Origin: Ramlibacter ginsenosidimutans
GTDB lineage: Bacteria; Pseudomonadota; Gammaproteobacteria; Burkholderiales; Burkholderiaceae_C
Assembly (NCBI RefSeq): GCF_042678185.1
Contig: NZ_JBHUDQ010000016.1
DNA: 64,000 nt
Strand: one strand, 5' to 3'
Part shown: positions 51,450-59,826 of the stretch, piece after piece
How positions within the stretch are numbered: position 1 is the first letter of the stretch
Layout of the letters: each line of letters starts with the position of its first letter
The notes under the pieces: generated by a model
Databases searched by the model: none
What the model was told of the DNA's origin: nothing
The model's input: only the letters and a program-made list of their open reading frames with translations
Translations under genes and position numbers: made by a program

Positions 51450-52429
51450 CAGTCGGCCTTGATGTGGGCGGTGTGGATCACCTTGGCCCACTTCTGCACG
51501 TCCTCGCGCACGTACTTGTCGAACGCCTGCGGGTTCATCACCATCGCGACGGCGCCCTGCTTGGCCCACGCCTGCTGCACGTCGGGCTGGCTCACGATCT
51601 TGCTGATCGCCTCGTTCAGCCGGTTCACGATGGCGGGCGGCGTGCCCTTGGGCGCCAGCAGTCCCAGCCAGATCGTCGCTTCGTAGCCGGGCACGCCGGA
51701 CTCGTCGACGGTGGGCACGTCGGGCAGCACCGTGGAGCGCTTCTTGCCGGTGGTGGCGATGGCCTTCACCTTGCCGGCCTTCACGCTCTCCGCCATGGTG
51801 GTGACCGCGTCGAACATCAGGTCGACCTGGCCGCCCAGCACGTCGGTGCGGGCGCCGGAGCTGCCCTTGTACGGGATGTGGACGATCTTGGTGTCCGACA
51901 TGCTCTTGAACAGCTCGCCTGCCATGTGGTACGGCGTGCCCGTCCCCGAGGAGGCGTAGTTCAGCTGGCCCGGATGCTGCTTCGCCAGCTGGATCAGCTC
52001 GCGCACGTTGTTCGCCGGCAGTGCGGGCTTGGCCACCAGCACCAGGTCCGAGTAGTTGATCGGCGCGATCGCCACGAAGTCACGCTCGAGGTCGTAGGGC
52101 TTGTTGGACAGCAGCGTCTCGTTGACCGTGTGCGTGTTCGACATCAGCAGCAGCGTGTACCCGTCGGCCGGCGACTTGGCGACCAGGTCGGTGCCGATGA
52201 CGGCGCCGGCGCCCGGCCGGTCCTCCACCACGAAGGGCTGGCCGAGCGGCTCCTGCAGGCGCTGCGCGATGTAGCGGGCGAACACGTCCGCCGGACCGCC
52301 GGCCGCGAAGGGCACGATGATCCGCACCGGCCGCGTGGGCCAGCTCTGGGCCGCCGCGGGCAGGGCCTGCAACAGGCCGGCGGCACAGGCGCAGGCAGCG
52401 AGGCAGCGCAGGACGTGTGAACGCTTCAT
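51449..52429 (-). CDS. Bug/TctC-type tripartite tricarboxylate transporter receptor
   Basis: Bug receptors are periplasmic binding proteins greatly expanded in Burkholderiales, usually for carboxylates. The 326-residue protein has a signal peptide (VLRCLAACACAAGLLQALPA, cleavage after AQ) and the family hallmarks PTRPVRIIVPFAAGGPADVF, NYASSGTGTPYHMAGELF and PDVPTVDESGVPGYEA. No TctA/TctB membrane genes are nearby, so it must share a transporter or act in sensing. It follows a second receptor by 14 bases. Confidence 0.93.
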   Translation of the reverse strand: MKRSHVLRCLAACACAAGLLQALPAAAQSWPTRPVRIIVPFAAGGPADVFARYIAQRLQEPLGQPFVVEDRPGAGAVIGTDLVAKSPADGYTLLLMSNTHTVNETLLSNKPYDLERDFVAIAPINYSDLVLVAKPALPANNVRELIQLAKQHPGQLNYASSGTGTPYHMAGELFKSMSDTKIVHIPYKGSSGARTDVLGGQVDLMFDAVTTMAESVKAGKVKAIATTGKKRSTVLPDVPTVDESGVPGYEATIWLGLLAPKGTPPAIVNRLNEAISKIVSQPDVQQAWAKQGAVAMVMNPQAFDKYVREDVQKWAKVIHTAHIKAD

Positions 52430-52443
52430 GGAGAGTCTCCCGG

Positions 52444-53409
52444 TTACTGGACCTTGCCGATCTTCTGCACGACGCCGTGCATGCGCTGGACGTCGTTCTT
52501 CACGTAGGTCTCGAACTCCGGCGCGTCCATGTAGAGCACCGGGCTGCCGGCCGCCAGGATGGCCTCCTTCACCTTCGGGTCGTTGGCGGCCGCGCGTGCG
52601 GCGGTGCGCAGGCGCTGCACGACGGCGTCGGGCGTGCCGGCCGGCACGAACAGGCCCGACCATTGGGCGTACTCGGCGTCATAGCCGGACTGCTTGAGCG
52701 ACGGCACGTCCGGCAGCGTCTCCAGCCGCGTCGTGCCCCAGTGGGCGAGCACGCGCACCTTGCCGGCCTTGACCAGTTGCAGCACGGTCGCGGGTCCGGT
52801 GGCGACCGCATCGACCTGGCCGCCCAGCAGTGCCACCACCGCCGGGCCGGCGCCGGTGTAGGGGATGTGGGTCATGCGCACGTCGGCGACCTGCTTGAGG
52901 ATTTCCATCGGAACGTGCATGGTCCCGTAGTTGCCCGAAGAGCCGAAGTTGATGGCGCCGGGACGCTTGCGCGCGTCTTCGACGAAGTCCTTCACGGTCT
53001 TCCACGGCGCGTCGGCGCGCACGGCCAGCACGGTGGGGTCGGCGGTGAAGCGCGCGACGGGGCGCAAGGATGCGTACGAATACATCGGCTGGCGGCCCAG
53101 CAGTGCGTCGGCGTCGGGCAGGACGCTGTACGAGGAGAGCGCCATCAGGATGGTGTAGCCGTCGGGCGGGGCCTTGGCGACGTAGGCCATGCCGATGCCG
53201 CCGCCGGCGCCGCCCTTGTTCTCCGCCACCACCGGCTGGCCGAGGTTGCGGCTCATCGCGTCGGCGACGGGACGGCCCACCGTGTCGGCGAGGCCGCCGG
53301 GCGGGAACGGCACGACCATGGTGATGGTCTTGCTGGGGTAGGCCGCCTGCGCAACGGCAAGGCCGGCCGCGGCAAGAAGGCCCGCGGCCACGAAAAGTCG
53401 GCGCATCAT
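52444..53409 (-). CDS. Bug/TctC-type tripartite tricarboxylate transporter receptor
   Basis: The 321-residue receptor has a signal peptide (MMRRLFVAAGLLAAAGLAVA, cleavage after AQA) and hallmarks YPSKTITMVVPFPPGGLADT, NFGSSGNYGTMHVPMEIL and DVPSLKQSGYDAEYAQWSG. It is divergent from the fumarylacetoacetate-hydrolase-family gene, with a palindrome between, which suggests the ligand is fed to that enzyme. The two receptors in the operon differ enough to bind different ligands. Confidence 0.93.
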   Translation of the reverse strand: MMRRLFVAAGLLAAAGLAVAQAAYPSKTITMVVPFPPGGLADTVGRPVADAMSRNLGQPVVAENKGGAGGGIGMAYVAKAPPDGYTILMALSSYSVLPDADALLGRQPMYSYASLRPVARFTADPTVLAVRADAPWKTVKDFVEDARKRPGAINFGSSGNYGTMHVPMEILKQVADVRMTHIPYTGAGPAVVALLGGQVDAVATGPATVLQLVKAGKVRVLAHWGTTRLETLPDVPSLKQSGYDAEYAQWSGLFVPAGTPDAVVQRLRTAARAAANDPKVKEAILAAGSPVLYMDAPEFETYVKNDVQRMHGVVQKIGKVQ

Positions 53410-53435
53410 CGGGAAAACTCCTGGAGGTGTTTTGT

Positions 53436-53445
53436 TAGCATGCTA
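53436..53445. promoter_or_regulatory. Palindromic operator between the receptor operon and the FAH gene
   Basis: TAGCATGCTA is a perfect 10-bp palindrome in the centre of the 72-bp divergent intergenic region. A GntR- or MarR-type regulator could control both directions from this site; no such regulator gene lies beside it in the window. Confidence 0.5.
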
Positions 53446-53481
53446 TCTGCGGCAGGAAGTCCGCGAGAGAGAGTTTGTACT

Positions 53482-54360
53482 ATGAAGATTGCCGCGTATC
53501 TTTACCAGGGCCACCCCGGTGTCGGCCGGGTGTCCGCCGACGGCCGCCAGGTCGAACCCTTCCAGGTCTCCGCCGAGCAGGCCGCCCTGGGCGCGCTGCC
53601 CCTCGTGGAGGCGCAGGCCGCCGGCCGCGCGCTGCCGCCCACGGGCCAGCCCGTGTCGCTGCAGCAGGTGCAACTGCTGGCGCCCATCCCGCGTCCCCGC
53701 CGCAACATCTTCTGCGTGGGCAAGAACTACCACGCGCACGCGAAGGAGTTCGCCGGCAGCGGCTTCGACTCCAGCGCGAAGTCCGGCGGCGACATCCCGG
53801 CCGCGCCGATCATCTTCTCGAAGGTGCCGGAGTCGGTGACGGGGCCGAGCGATCCCATCCTGTTCTCGCCCGAGGTGTCCACCGCGATCGACTACGAAGC
53901 GGAACTCACCATCGTGATCGGCCAGGGCGGCAAGGGCATCCGCAAGGCCGACGCCATGAAGCACGTGTGGGGCTACACGATCATCAACGACGTGACCGCG
54001 CGCGACTGGCAGGGCCGGCACTCGCAGTGGCTGCTGGGCAAGTCCTTCGACACCTTCTGCCCGATGGGACCGTGGCTCGTCTCGGCCGACGAAATGGACG
54101 GCCAGAACACGGACGTGAAGTGCTGGGTGAACGGCGAGCTGCGGCAGGACGCCAACACCAAGGATTTCATCTTCGACATCCCGACGCTGATCGAGTGCAT
54201 CTCCGCCGGCATCACGCTGTACCCCGGCGACCTGATCGCCACGGGCACGCCCGCCGGCGTGGGCATCGGCTACAAGCCGCCGAAGTACCTGAAGTCCGGC
54301 GACGTGGTGAAGATCGAGATCGGCGGCATCGGGGTCATCGAGAACCCGCTGCGCGGCTGA
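53482..54360 (+). CDS. Fumarylacetoacetate hydrolase family protein
   Basis: FAH-fold enzymes hydrolyse or decarboxylate acyl-pyruvate-type compounds in aromatic catabolism. The 292-residue product has a small N-domain and the metal-binding core: NIFCVGKNYHAHAKEF, STAIDYEAELTIVIG (Glu ligands), GYTIINDVTARDWQ and TLYPGDLIATGTPAGVGIG. The ATG at 53482 follows GAGAGAG. The substrate is not evident; the divergent Bug receptors suggest an imported acid. Confidence 0.92.
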   Translation: MKIAAYLYQGHPGVGRVSADGRQVEPFQVSAEQAALGALPLVEAQAAGRALPPTGQPVSLQQVQLLAPIPRPRRNIFCVGKNYHAHAKEFAGSGFDSSAKSGGDIPAAPIIFSKVPESVTGPSDPILFSPEVSTAIDYEAELTIVIGQGGKGIRKADAMKHVWGYTIINDVTARDWQGRHSQWLLGKSFDTFCPMGPWLVSADEMDGQNTDVKCWVNGELRQDANTKDFIFDIPTLIECISAGITLYPGDLIATGTPAGVGIGYKPPKYLKSGDVVKIEIGGIGVIENPLRG

Positions 54361-54388
54361 TCGCCGCCAGCCGCCCCGTCGTGACTGG

Positions 54389-54446
54389 AGTACCTTCGTG
54401 CTGCGCACTGCGGTATTCGCCCCTGGGGCGGCCCGGCGGGCTCATG
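54389..54446 (-). repeat. 58-bp interspersed repeat, copy 2 (after srkA)
   Basis: It matches 2557-2614 at 56 of 58 positions. As in copy 1, the minus-strand ATG overlaps the stop of the upstream minus-strand gene (here the SrkA-like kinase) as ATGA, opening a 36-codon frame beginning MSPPGRPRGEYRSAQHEGT. Here no minus-strand gene follows, so the element is not simply a ribosome-binding site for a neighbour. Confidence 0.85.
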
Positions 54447-55449
54447 CGACCAGGGGCGGCTCCTCCATCGCTTCCATCTGCTCTTCCAGCATCTGCACCT
54501 GGCCGCGCCAGTAGTCGGAGCTGCCGAACCACGGGAAGGCGATGGGAAAGGCCGGGTCGTCCCAGCGCCGCGCCAGCCAGGCGCTGTAATGGATCAGCCG
54601 CAGCGTGCGCAGCGGCTCGATGAGCGCCAGTTCCTCGCGATCGAACTCGCGCATCTGTTCATAGCCGTCGAGCAGGCCGCCCAGCTGGCGCTGCCGCTGC
54701 GTGCGATCGCCCGAGAGCAGCATCCACAAGTCCTGCACGGCGGGGCCGGTGCGCGCGTCGTCGAGGTCCACGAAGTGCGGACCGGCGTCCGGCGTCCACA
54801 GGATGTTGCCGGGATGGCAGTCGCCGTGCAGGCGCAGGTGGCGCACGCCCGCGGCCTGCGCGTCGGCAAAGGCGGAACGGATCTGGCGCAAGGCCTGTTC
54901 GCAGGCGCGCTGCCAGTCGCCCTGCACGTCCAGCGGGATGCCGTCGTGCGCGAGCAGCCAGTCGCGCGGCTCTTCGCCAAAGCTCGCCACATCCAGCGCG
55001 GGACGCACGGCAAAGGGCTTGGCTGCGCCGACGATGTGCAGGCGCGCGAGATAGCGGCCGATCCACTCCAGCACTTCGCCGTTGTCGAGCTCCGGCGCGC
55101 GGCCGCCCCGGCGCGGCGAGACGCTGAACGCGAACCCGGCGTGATGGTGCAAGCTGCGGCCGTCCAGCAGCAGCGGGCCCACTGCCGGCACTTCGGCTGC
55201 TTCCAGCTCCCGCGAGAAGGCGTGCTCCTCCAGGATCTGTGCGTCGCTCCAGCGGTCCGGCCGGTAGAACTTCGCCACCACGACCGCCGTGCCCTCGACC
55301 GGGTCGTCCAGGTGCACCTGGTACACGCGGTTCTCGTAGGAGCTCAGGCCAAGCAAACGCCCGTCGCCGTAGAGGCCAACCGACGCCAGCGCGTCGAGGA
55401 CGACGTCCGGCGTGAGGGTCTCGTAGGGATGACGGGCGTCGGTCTGCAT
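54442..55449 (-). CDS. srkA: SrkA-like stress response serine/threonine kinase (YihE family)
   Basis: SrkA-type kinases of the APH fold protect cells under envelope or oxidative stress. The 335-residue product has LSSYENRVYQVHLDD (nucleotide loop), FYRPDRWSDAQILEEHAF, the catalytic loop LRLHGDCHPGNILWTPD and the metal site PHFVDLDDARTGP. These are the family's signatures. The ATG at 55449 is preferred to 55467, which would add six basic residues. The stop coincides with the 58-bp repeat. Confidence 0.93.
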   Translation of the reverse strand: MQTDARHPYETLTPDVVLDALASVGLYGDGRLLGLSSYENRVYQVHLDDPVEGTAVVVAKFYRPDRWSDAQILEEHAFSRELEAAEVPAVGPLLLDGRSLHHHAGFAFSVSPRRGGRAPELDNGEVLEWIGRYLARLHIVGAAKPFAVRPALDVASFGEEPRDWLLAHDGIPLDVQGDWQRACEQALRQIRSAFADAQAAGVRHLRLHGDCHPGNILWTPDAGPHFVDLDDARTGPAVQDLWMLLSGDRTQRQRQLGGLLDGYEQMREFDREELALIEPLRTLRLIHYSAWLARRWDDPAFPIAFPWFGSSDYWRGQVQMLEEQMEAMEEPPLVA

Positions 55450-55471
55450 GCGGCATTGTCGCCGCATGTGC

Positions 55472-55891
55472 TTACTGGACCGTGATGTCCACCGCGATGT
55501 TGTTGCGGGTGGCGTTGGAGTAGGGGCAGACCTTGTGCGCTTCGGCCACCAGTTGTTCCGCCTTGGCGCGTTCGAGGCCAGGCACGGTGATCTTCAGGCG
55601 CACGGCGATGCCGTAGCCGAGCGAGGTCGGGCCGAGGTCCACTTCCGCATCGACCGCCGTGTCGGCCGGCACGCTGACGCCGACCTTGGGCGCGACTGCC
55701 TTCATCGCACCGAGGAAGCAGGCGGAGTAGCCGATGCCGAACAGCTGCTCGGGGTTGGTGCCCTGGCCGGGACCGCCGGGGGACGACAGCTTGACTTCGA
55801 CGCGGCCGTCGTCGGAGCGGGCCGTGCCTTCGCGGCCGCCCACGGCGTGAGTCTTGGCGGTGTAGAGGACTTTGTCGAGGGAGGTGGGCAT
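55472..55891 (-). CDS. ohr: Organic hydroperoxide resistance protein Ohr
   Basis: Ohr reduces organic hydroperoxides with two cysteines. The 139-residue product has Cys58 in FGIGYSACFLGAM and Cys122 in AHKVCPYSNATRNN, exact Ohr signatures, and the start KVLYTAKTHAVGGREG. It lies 35 bases downstream of ohrR on the same strand and is probably co-transcribed from the OhrR-controlled promoter. Confidence 0.96.
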   Translation of the reverse strand: MPTSLDKVLYTAKTHAVGGREGTARSDDGRVEVKLSSPGGPGQGTNPEQLFGIGYSACFLGAMKAVAPKVGVSVPADTAVDAEVDLGPTSLGYGIAVRLKITVPGLERAKAEQLVAEAHKVCPYSNATRNNIAVDITVQ

Positions 55892-55926
55892 GGAGCTTCC
55901 TTGGTTGCTAGGGGTGAACGAGGGGA

Positions 55927-56376
55927 TCAGGCCGCCAGCCGCTCGCGCAGCTTGCGGATCTGGGTGGTGAGCTGCAGCAGCTCGGAAAGGGAACACTGGC
56001 TGGCCGCGAGCACGCAGCCCGGCACCTTGGCCGCGCGCGCCTTCAGCTTGCGACCGGCAGCGGTGAGGTGGATGTGGACGCGGCGCTCGTCCTGCACCGC
56101 GCGCAGGCGGTTCACCAGGCCGGCGGCCTCTAGGCGCTTGAGCAGGGGCGTGAGGGTGCCCGAATCGAGGGAGAGGCGCTGCCCCAGCTCGGACACCGTG
56201 AGGCCGTCGCTTTCCCAGAGCACCAGCATGACGAGGTACTGCGGATAAGTCAGCCCCAGTTCGTCGAGCAGCGGCTTGTACAGCTTGGTCATCGCGAGCG
56301 ACGCCGAATACAGGGCGAAGCAGACCTGGTTGTCCAGCAGCAGGGCCTGGTCGGCAGGGATCTTCGTCGCTCGCAT
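55927..56376 (-). CDS. ohrR: Organic-peroxide-sensing repressor OhrR (MarR family)
   Basis: OhrR represses ohr until its reactive cysteine is oxidised. The 149-residue protein has Cys19 in LLLDNQVCFALYSAS, the peroxide-sensing position, a winged helix (LTVSELGQRLSLDSGTLTPL; DERRVHIHLTAAG) and two C-terminal cysteines (121 and 128), as in two-Cys OhrR proteins. The ATG at 56376 is preferred because longer starts run into the operator. Confidence 0.94.
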   Translation of the reverse strand: MRATKIPADQALLLDNQVCFALYSASLAMTKLYKPLLDELGLTYPQYLVMLVLWESDGLTVSELGQRLSLDSGTLTPLLKRLEAAGLVNRLRAVQDERRVHIHLTAAGRKLKARAAKVPGCVLAASQCSLSELLQLTTQIRKLRERLAA

Positions 56377-56397
56377 GGGAAGAAATGTAGCCTCCAA

Positions 56398-56417
56398 TTC
56401 AATTGTGCGCAATTGAA
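56398..56417. promoter_or_regulatory. OhrR operator
   Basis: TTCAATTGTGCGCAATTGAA is a near-perfect 20-bp palindrome (one mismatched pair) 22 bases upstream of ohrR. CAATT-containing AT-rich palindromes upstream of ohrR/ohr are the known OhrR site type. No second copy is seen in front of ohr. Confidence 0.75.
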
Positions 56418-56446
56418 TGCCGCCGGCCCTGCCGCGGACCGGGGTA

Positions 56447-57256
56447 TCAGCGCCCGCTGAAATGGGCTGCGCGCTTCTCGACGAAGGAGCGCACGCCTTC
56501 GGCGGCGTCCTCGCTGCGCGCGAGCCGCTGCTGCACGGCGACGAACTCCGCCGTCGCCTCCAATGGGCCGCGCTCCACCGCCTTCAGCGCATTCAGGCGC
56601 GTGGCGACCACCGCCAGCGGCGCCTGCGCCGCGATGGTCTCGGCGATGCGGATCGCTTCCTCCAGCTGCTGGCCGCGCGGCACGACCTTCTGCACGAAGT
56701 TCAGGCGCAGGGCCTCGGCGGCGCCGAACTCGTCGCCCGTCAGCAGATGCAGCAACGCGTTGCCCAGTCCCGCGCGTTCGGCCATGCGCAGCGTCGCACC
56801 GCCTGTGGCCATGATCCCGCGCTTGACCTCCAGTTGCGAGAAGCGGCAGTCGTCCGCCGCGACCACGATGTCGGCGGCCAGCATCAGCTCGATGCCGAGC
56901 GTGAAGGTGATTCCCTGCACGGCGACAACCATGGGTTTCGTGCGGCGCCGGTAGCCGGGCGAGCCCAGGTTCAGGGGCTCCACCGCATCCTGCGGCCACA
57001 GCTTCTCGCCCTTCTGCATCGCCGGCGCGATCGTCGGCAGGTCGAGGCCGGCCGTGAAATGGTCGCCATGGGCGAACAGCACGCCGACGCGCAGCTGCGG
57101 ATCGTCGTCCAGCAAGGTGTACGCTTCGGCCAGTTCGCGGAACATGCGCGGCGTGAAGCCGTTGCGCTTGGCGGGCCGGTCGATGCCCACCAGCAGCAGG
57201 GCGCCGCGGCGTTCGGTGGTGATGGTTCCTTCGGCGGGCGGTGCGGTGTGGTCCAT
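56447..57256 (-). CDS. Enoyl-CoA hydratase/isomerase family protein (crotonase)
   Basis: The 269-residue product has the crotonase fold: LLVGIDRPAKRNGFTPRMF, GDHFTAGLDLPTI, VQGITFTLGIELMLAADIVV (oxyanion region) and RFSQLEVKRGIMATGGAT. The glutamates used by classical hydratases are not both obvious, so it may be an isomerase or degrade another acyl-CoA. The ATG at 57256 is chosen; 57265 adds three residues. It diverges from the GMC oxidoreductase gene. Confidence 0.85.
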   Translation of the reverse strand: MDHTAPPAEGTITTERRGALLLVGIDRPAKRNGFTPRMFRELAEAYTLLDDDPQLRVGVLFAHGDHFTAGLDLPTIAPAMQKGEKLWPQDAVEPLNLGSPGYRRRTKPMVVAVQGITFTLGIELMLAADIVVAADDCRFSQLEVKRGIMATGGATLRMAERAGLGNALLHLLTGDEFGAAEALRLNFVQKVVPRGQQLEEAIRIAETIAAQAPLAVVATRLNALKAVERGPLEATAEFVAVQQRLARSEDAAEGVRSFVEKRAAHFSGR

Positions 57257-57329
57257 GGGCCGCATTAAAGCAGTCCATCGGGGCGCCTGGCCAGCCGGCC
57301 GCGCCGCAGCGCGGACACGAGGAGAAAAC

Positions 57330-58982
57330 ATGAGCGGAACCCGGACGGTGGACTATGTGGTGGTCGGCGGCGGTTCCGCCGGTTGCGTGCTGGCGGCGCG
57401 CCTGAGCGAGGACCCGGGCGTGCAGGTCGCGCTGCTCGAGGCGGGCCCGCCCGACACCAGCGTGCTGATCCATTGCCCTGCCGGGCTCGCGCTCCTTGCC
57501 AAGACGGGTAACGCGAACTGGAAGTTCGCGACCGAGCCGCAGCCCGGCCTGAACGGGCGGCGCGGCTACCAGCCCCGCGGCAAGGTGCTGGGCGGATCGA
57601 GTTCGGTCAACGCGATGATCTACGCACGCGGCCACGCCAGCGACTACGACGGCTGGGCGGCCGAAGGCAACCCGGGCTGGTCCTTTGCCGAGGTGCTGCC
57701 CTACTTCCGCAAGTCCGAGCACAACGAGCGAGGCGCGGACGCGTTCCACGGCGCCGATGGTCCGTTGAACGTGATGGACTTGCGCAGTCCCAACCGCTTT
57801 GCCTCCGTCTTCGTGGAGGCAGCGCGCCAGGCCGGCTATCCGGAGAATCGCGACTTCAACGGGCCCACGCAGGAAGGCGTGGGTCTCTACCAGGTCACGC
57901 ATCGCAACGGCGAGCGCTTCAGCGCGGCGAAGGCCTATCTCGCGCCGAACCGGCACCGGCCCAACCTGCAGGTGATCACCGGGGCGCAGGCCACCCGCAT
58001 CCTGCTGGAGGGCCGGCGCGCGGTGGGCGTCGCCTACCTGCAGGATGGGGTTGCGCGCGAGATCCGGGCGCAGCGGGAGGTGCTGGTCTGCGGCGGCGCG
58101 CTGCTGTCGCCGCAATTGCTGATGCTCTCCGGCATCGGTCCGGCGGCGCACCTGCGCGAGCTCGGCATCCCCGTCGTGCACGACCTGCCCGGCGTCGGCG
58201 CCCACCTGCACGACCACCCCGACGTGATCCAGGTGGTGGACGCGCCGCACCTGAAGGACCTGTTCGGCCTCTCGCTCACCGCGCTGGCCAGGGTCGTGCG
58301 AGGCATCGTCGAGTGGCGCAGGCATCGCAGCGGCATGCTCACCACCAACTTCGCGGAAGCGGGCGGGTTCATCCGCAGCACGCCGGACGAAGCCATCCCC
58401 GACCTGCAGCTGCACTTCGTGGTGGGCAAGCTGGTCGACCACGGCCGCAAGACCGTGCTCGGACACGGCTACTCCTGCCACGTGTGCCTGCTGCGCCCGC
58501 GCAGCCGCGGCAGCGTGCGCCTGCGCAGCGCCGACCCGCTGGCGGCGCCGCGCATCGATCCCAACTTCCTCGCCGACCCGGACGACGTGCGCCGCCTTGT
58601 GCGCGGCTTCCAGGTGATGCGCACGATCCTGGAGCAACCGGCGCTGGCCGGCCTGCGCGGGCGCGAACTGCCGAACTCGGCCGCCGCGCGCGACGAGGCG
58701 TCCATCGAGGCCTTCATCCGCAACAACGCCGACACCATCTACCACCCGGTGGGCACCTGCCGCATGGGCAGCGGCGCGCTGGACGTGGTGGATGCGCGAT
58801 TGCGCGTGCACGGCATCGCCGGGCTGCGCGTGGTGGACGCATCCATCATGCCGCGCATCGTCGGCGGCAACACCAACGCGCCGGTGATCATGATCGCCGA
58901 GAAGGCGGCGGACCTGGTCAAGGAAGACGCCGGCCGGGCGCAGGAGGCACTCGAGGTGCAGCGCGAGGGAATGGCCGCTTAA
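57330..58982 (+). CDS. GMC-family FAD oxidoreductase (choline dehydrogenase-like)
   Basis: GMC enzymes oxidise alcohols with FAD. The 550-residue product has the dinucleotide motif DYVVVGGGSAGCVLAARL, RGKVLGGSSSVNAMIYARG (GMC signature 1), the second signature GALLSPQLLMLSGIGPA and the C-terminal catalytic His region NADTIYHPVGTCRMG. Length is that of choline or alcohol dehydrogenases of the group. GAGGAG precedes the ATG. The true substrate is unknown. Confidence 0.93.
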   Translation: MSGTRTVDYVVVGGGSAGCVLAARLSEDPGVQVALLEAGPPDTSVLIHCPAGLALLAKTGNANWKFATEPQPGLNGRRGYQPRGKVLGGSSSVNAMIYARGHASDYDGWAAEGNPGWSFAEVLPYFRKSEHNERGADAFHGADGPLNVMDLRSPNRFASVFVEAARQAGYPENRDFNGPTQEGVGLYQVTHRNGERFSAAKAYLAPNRHRPNLQVITGAQATRILLEGRRAVGVAYLQDGVAREIRAQREVLVCGGALLSPQLLMLSGIGPAAHLRELGIPVVHDLPGVGAHLHDHPDVIQVVDAPHLKDLFGLSLTALARVVRGIVEWRRHRSGMLTTNFAEAGGFIRSTPDEAIPDLQLHFVVGKLVDHGRKTVLGHGYSCHVCLLRPRSRGSVRLRSADPLAAPRIDPNFLADPDDVRRLVRGFQVMRTILEQPALAGLRGRELPNSAAARDEASIEAFIRNNADTIYHPVGTCRMGSGALDVVDARLRVHGIAGLRVVDASIMPRIVGGNTNAPVIMIAEKAADLVKEDAGRAQEALEVQREGMAA

Positions 58983-59090
58983 GGTTTGCTGAGGGTTTTC
59001 TTAAGCGATTCTTCAGAACGCGCCGCGCGACGCGTTCCTAAGCTTCTTTCCGCGGCGAATCCCCGCCGTTTTTCCCAGCGAAAGAAGACG

Positions 59091-59816
59091 ATGAAGATCA
59101 CATCCAAGGAACTGGAACAGGTGGCGGCGGCCGAGGCGCTGCGCTTCGACCTGTATTCGGGCATCCACAAGGCCCTGCGCGCGATGATGGCCGACACCTT
59201 GCTGGCGCTCGGCCGCATGGATCCGGGCGACGAGGCCGAAGTCACGCAGGTGACGGAGCGTGTGCTGCAGCTGCTCGGCTTCTGCGGCTCGCACCTGAGC
59301 CACGAGAACGCCTACGTCCATCCGGCCATCGAGGCGCGCGCCCCCGGCGGCAGCGAACGCATCGCCCACGAGCACGAGGAGCACGAGGAGCACATCGCCG
59401 AGCTCTCGCGCCATGTGGCGCAATTGCAGCTGGCGCCCGCAGCGGGTCGCTCGGCCGCGGCGCAGACCCTGTACTGCGAGCTCGCGCTGTTCATTGCCGG
59501 CAACTTCCAGCACATGCACGTGGAAGAGACGGCGCACAACGCCGTGCTGTGGGCGCGCTACACCGACGCGGAGCTCGCCGCGGTGCACGACGCGCTGGTC
59601 GGCTCGATGCCGCCCGACGAGATGATGCAGGCGGCGCGCTGGATGGTGCCCTTCATGAACGCGCCGGAGCGCGCCCTGATGCTGGCCGACTTGCGCGCGA
59701 AGGCGCCGCCGCCCGCTTTCGCGGCCGTGCTGGACCTGGTGCGGCCGCACCTCTCGGCGCGTGAATGGGACAAGCTCGCGCAGGCGCTGGAACTGCCCGC
59801 CGAGCCCGCGTGGTGA
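59091..59816 (+). CDS. Hemerythrin-like domain protein
   Basis: The 241-residue product has a hemerythrin-like four-helix region with histidine and glutamate candidates for a di-iron site: YSGIHKALR, GSHLSHENAYVHPAIE, HEHEEHEEHI and NFQHMHVEETAHNAVLW. The last third is helical without metal ligands. Such proteins bind oxygen or nitric oxide or repair iron centres. It converges on the PNPOx-GAF gene, which may share a redox role. Confidence 0.82.
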   Translation: MKITSKELEQVAAAEALRFDLYSGIHKALRAMMADTLLALGRMDPGDEAEVTQVTERVLQLLGFCGSHLSHENAYVHPAIEARAPGGSERIAHEHEEHEEHIAELSRHVAQLQLAPAAGRSAAAQTLYCELALFIAGNFQHMHVEETAHNAVLWARYTDAELAAVHDALVGSMPPDEMMQAARWMVPFMNAPERALMLADLRAKAPPPAFAAVLDLVRPHLSAREWDKLAQALELPAEPAW

Positions 59817-59826
59817 CGCGCAGGCG

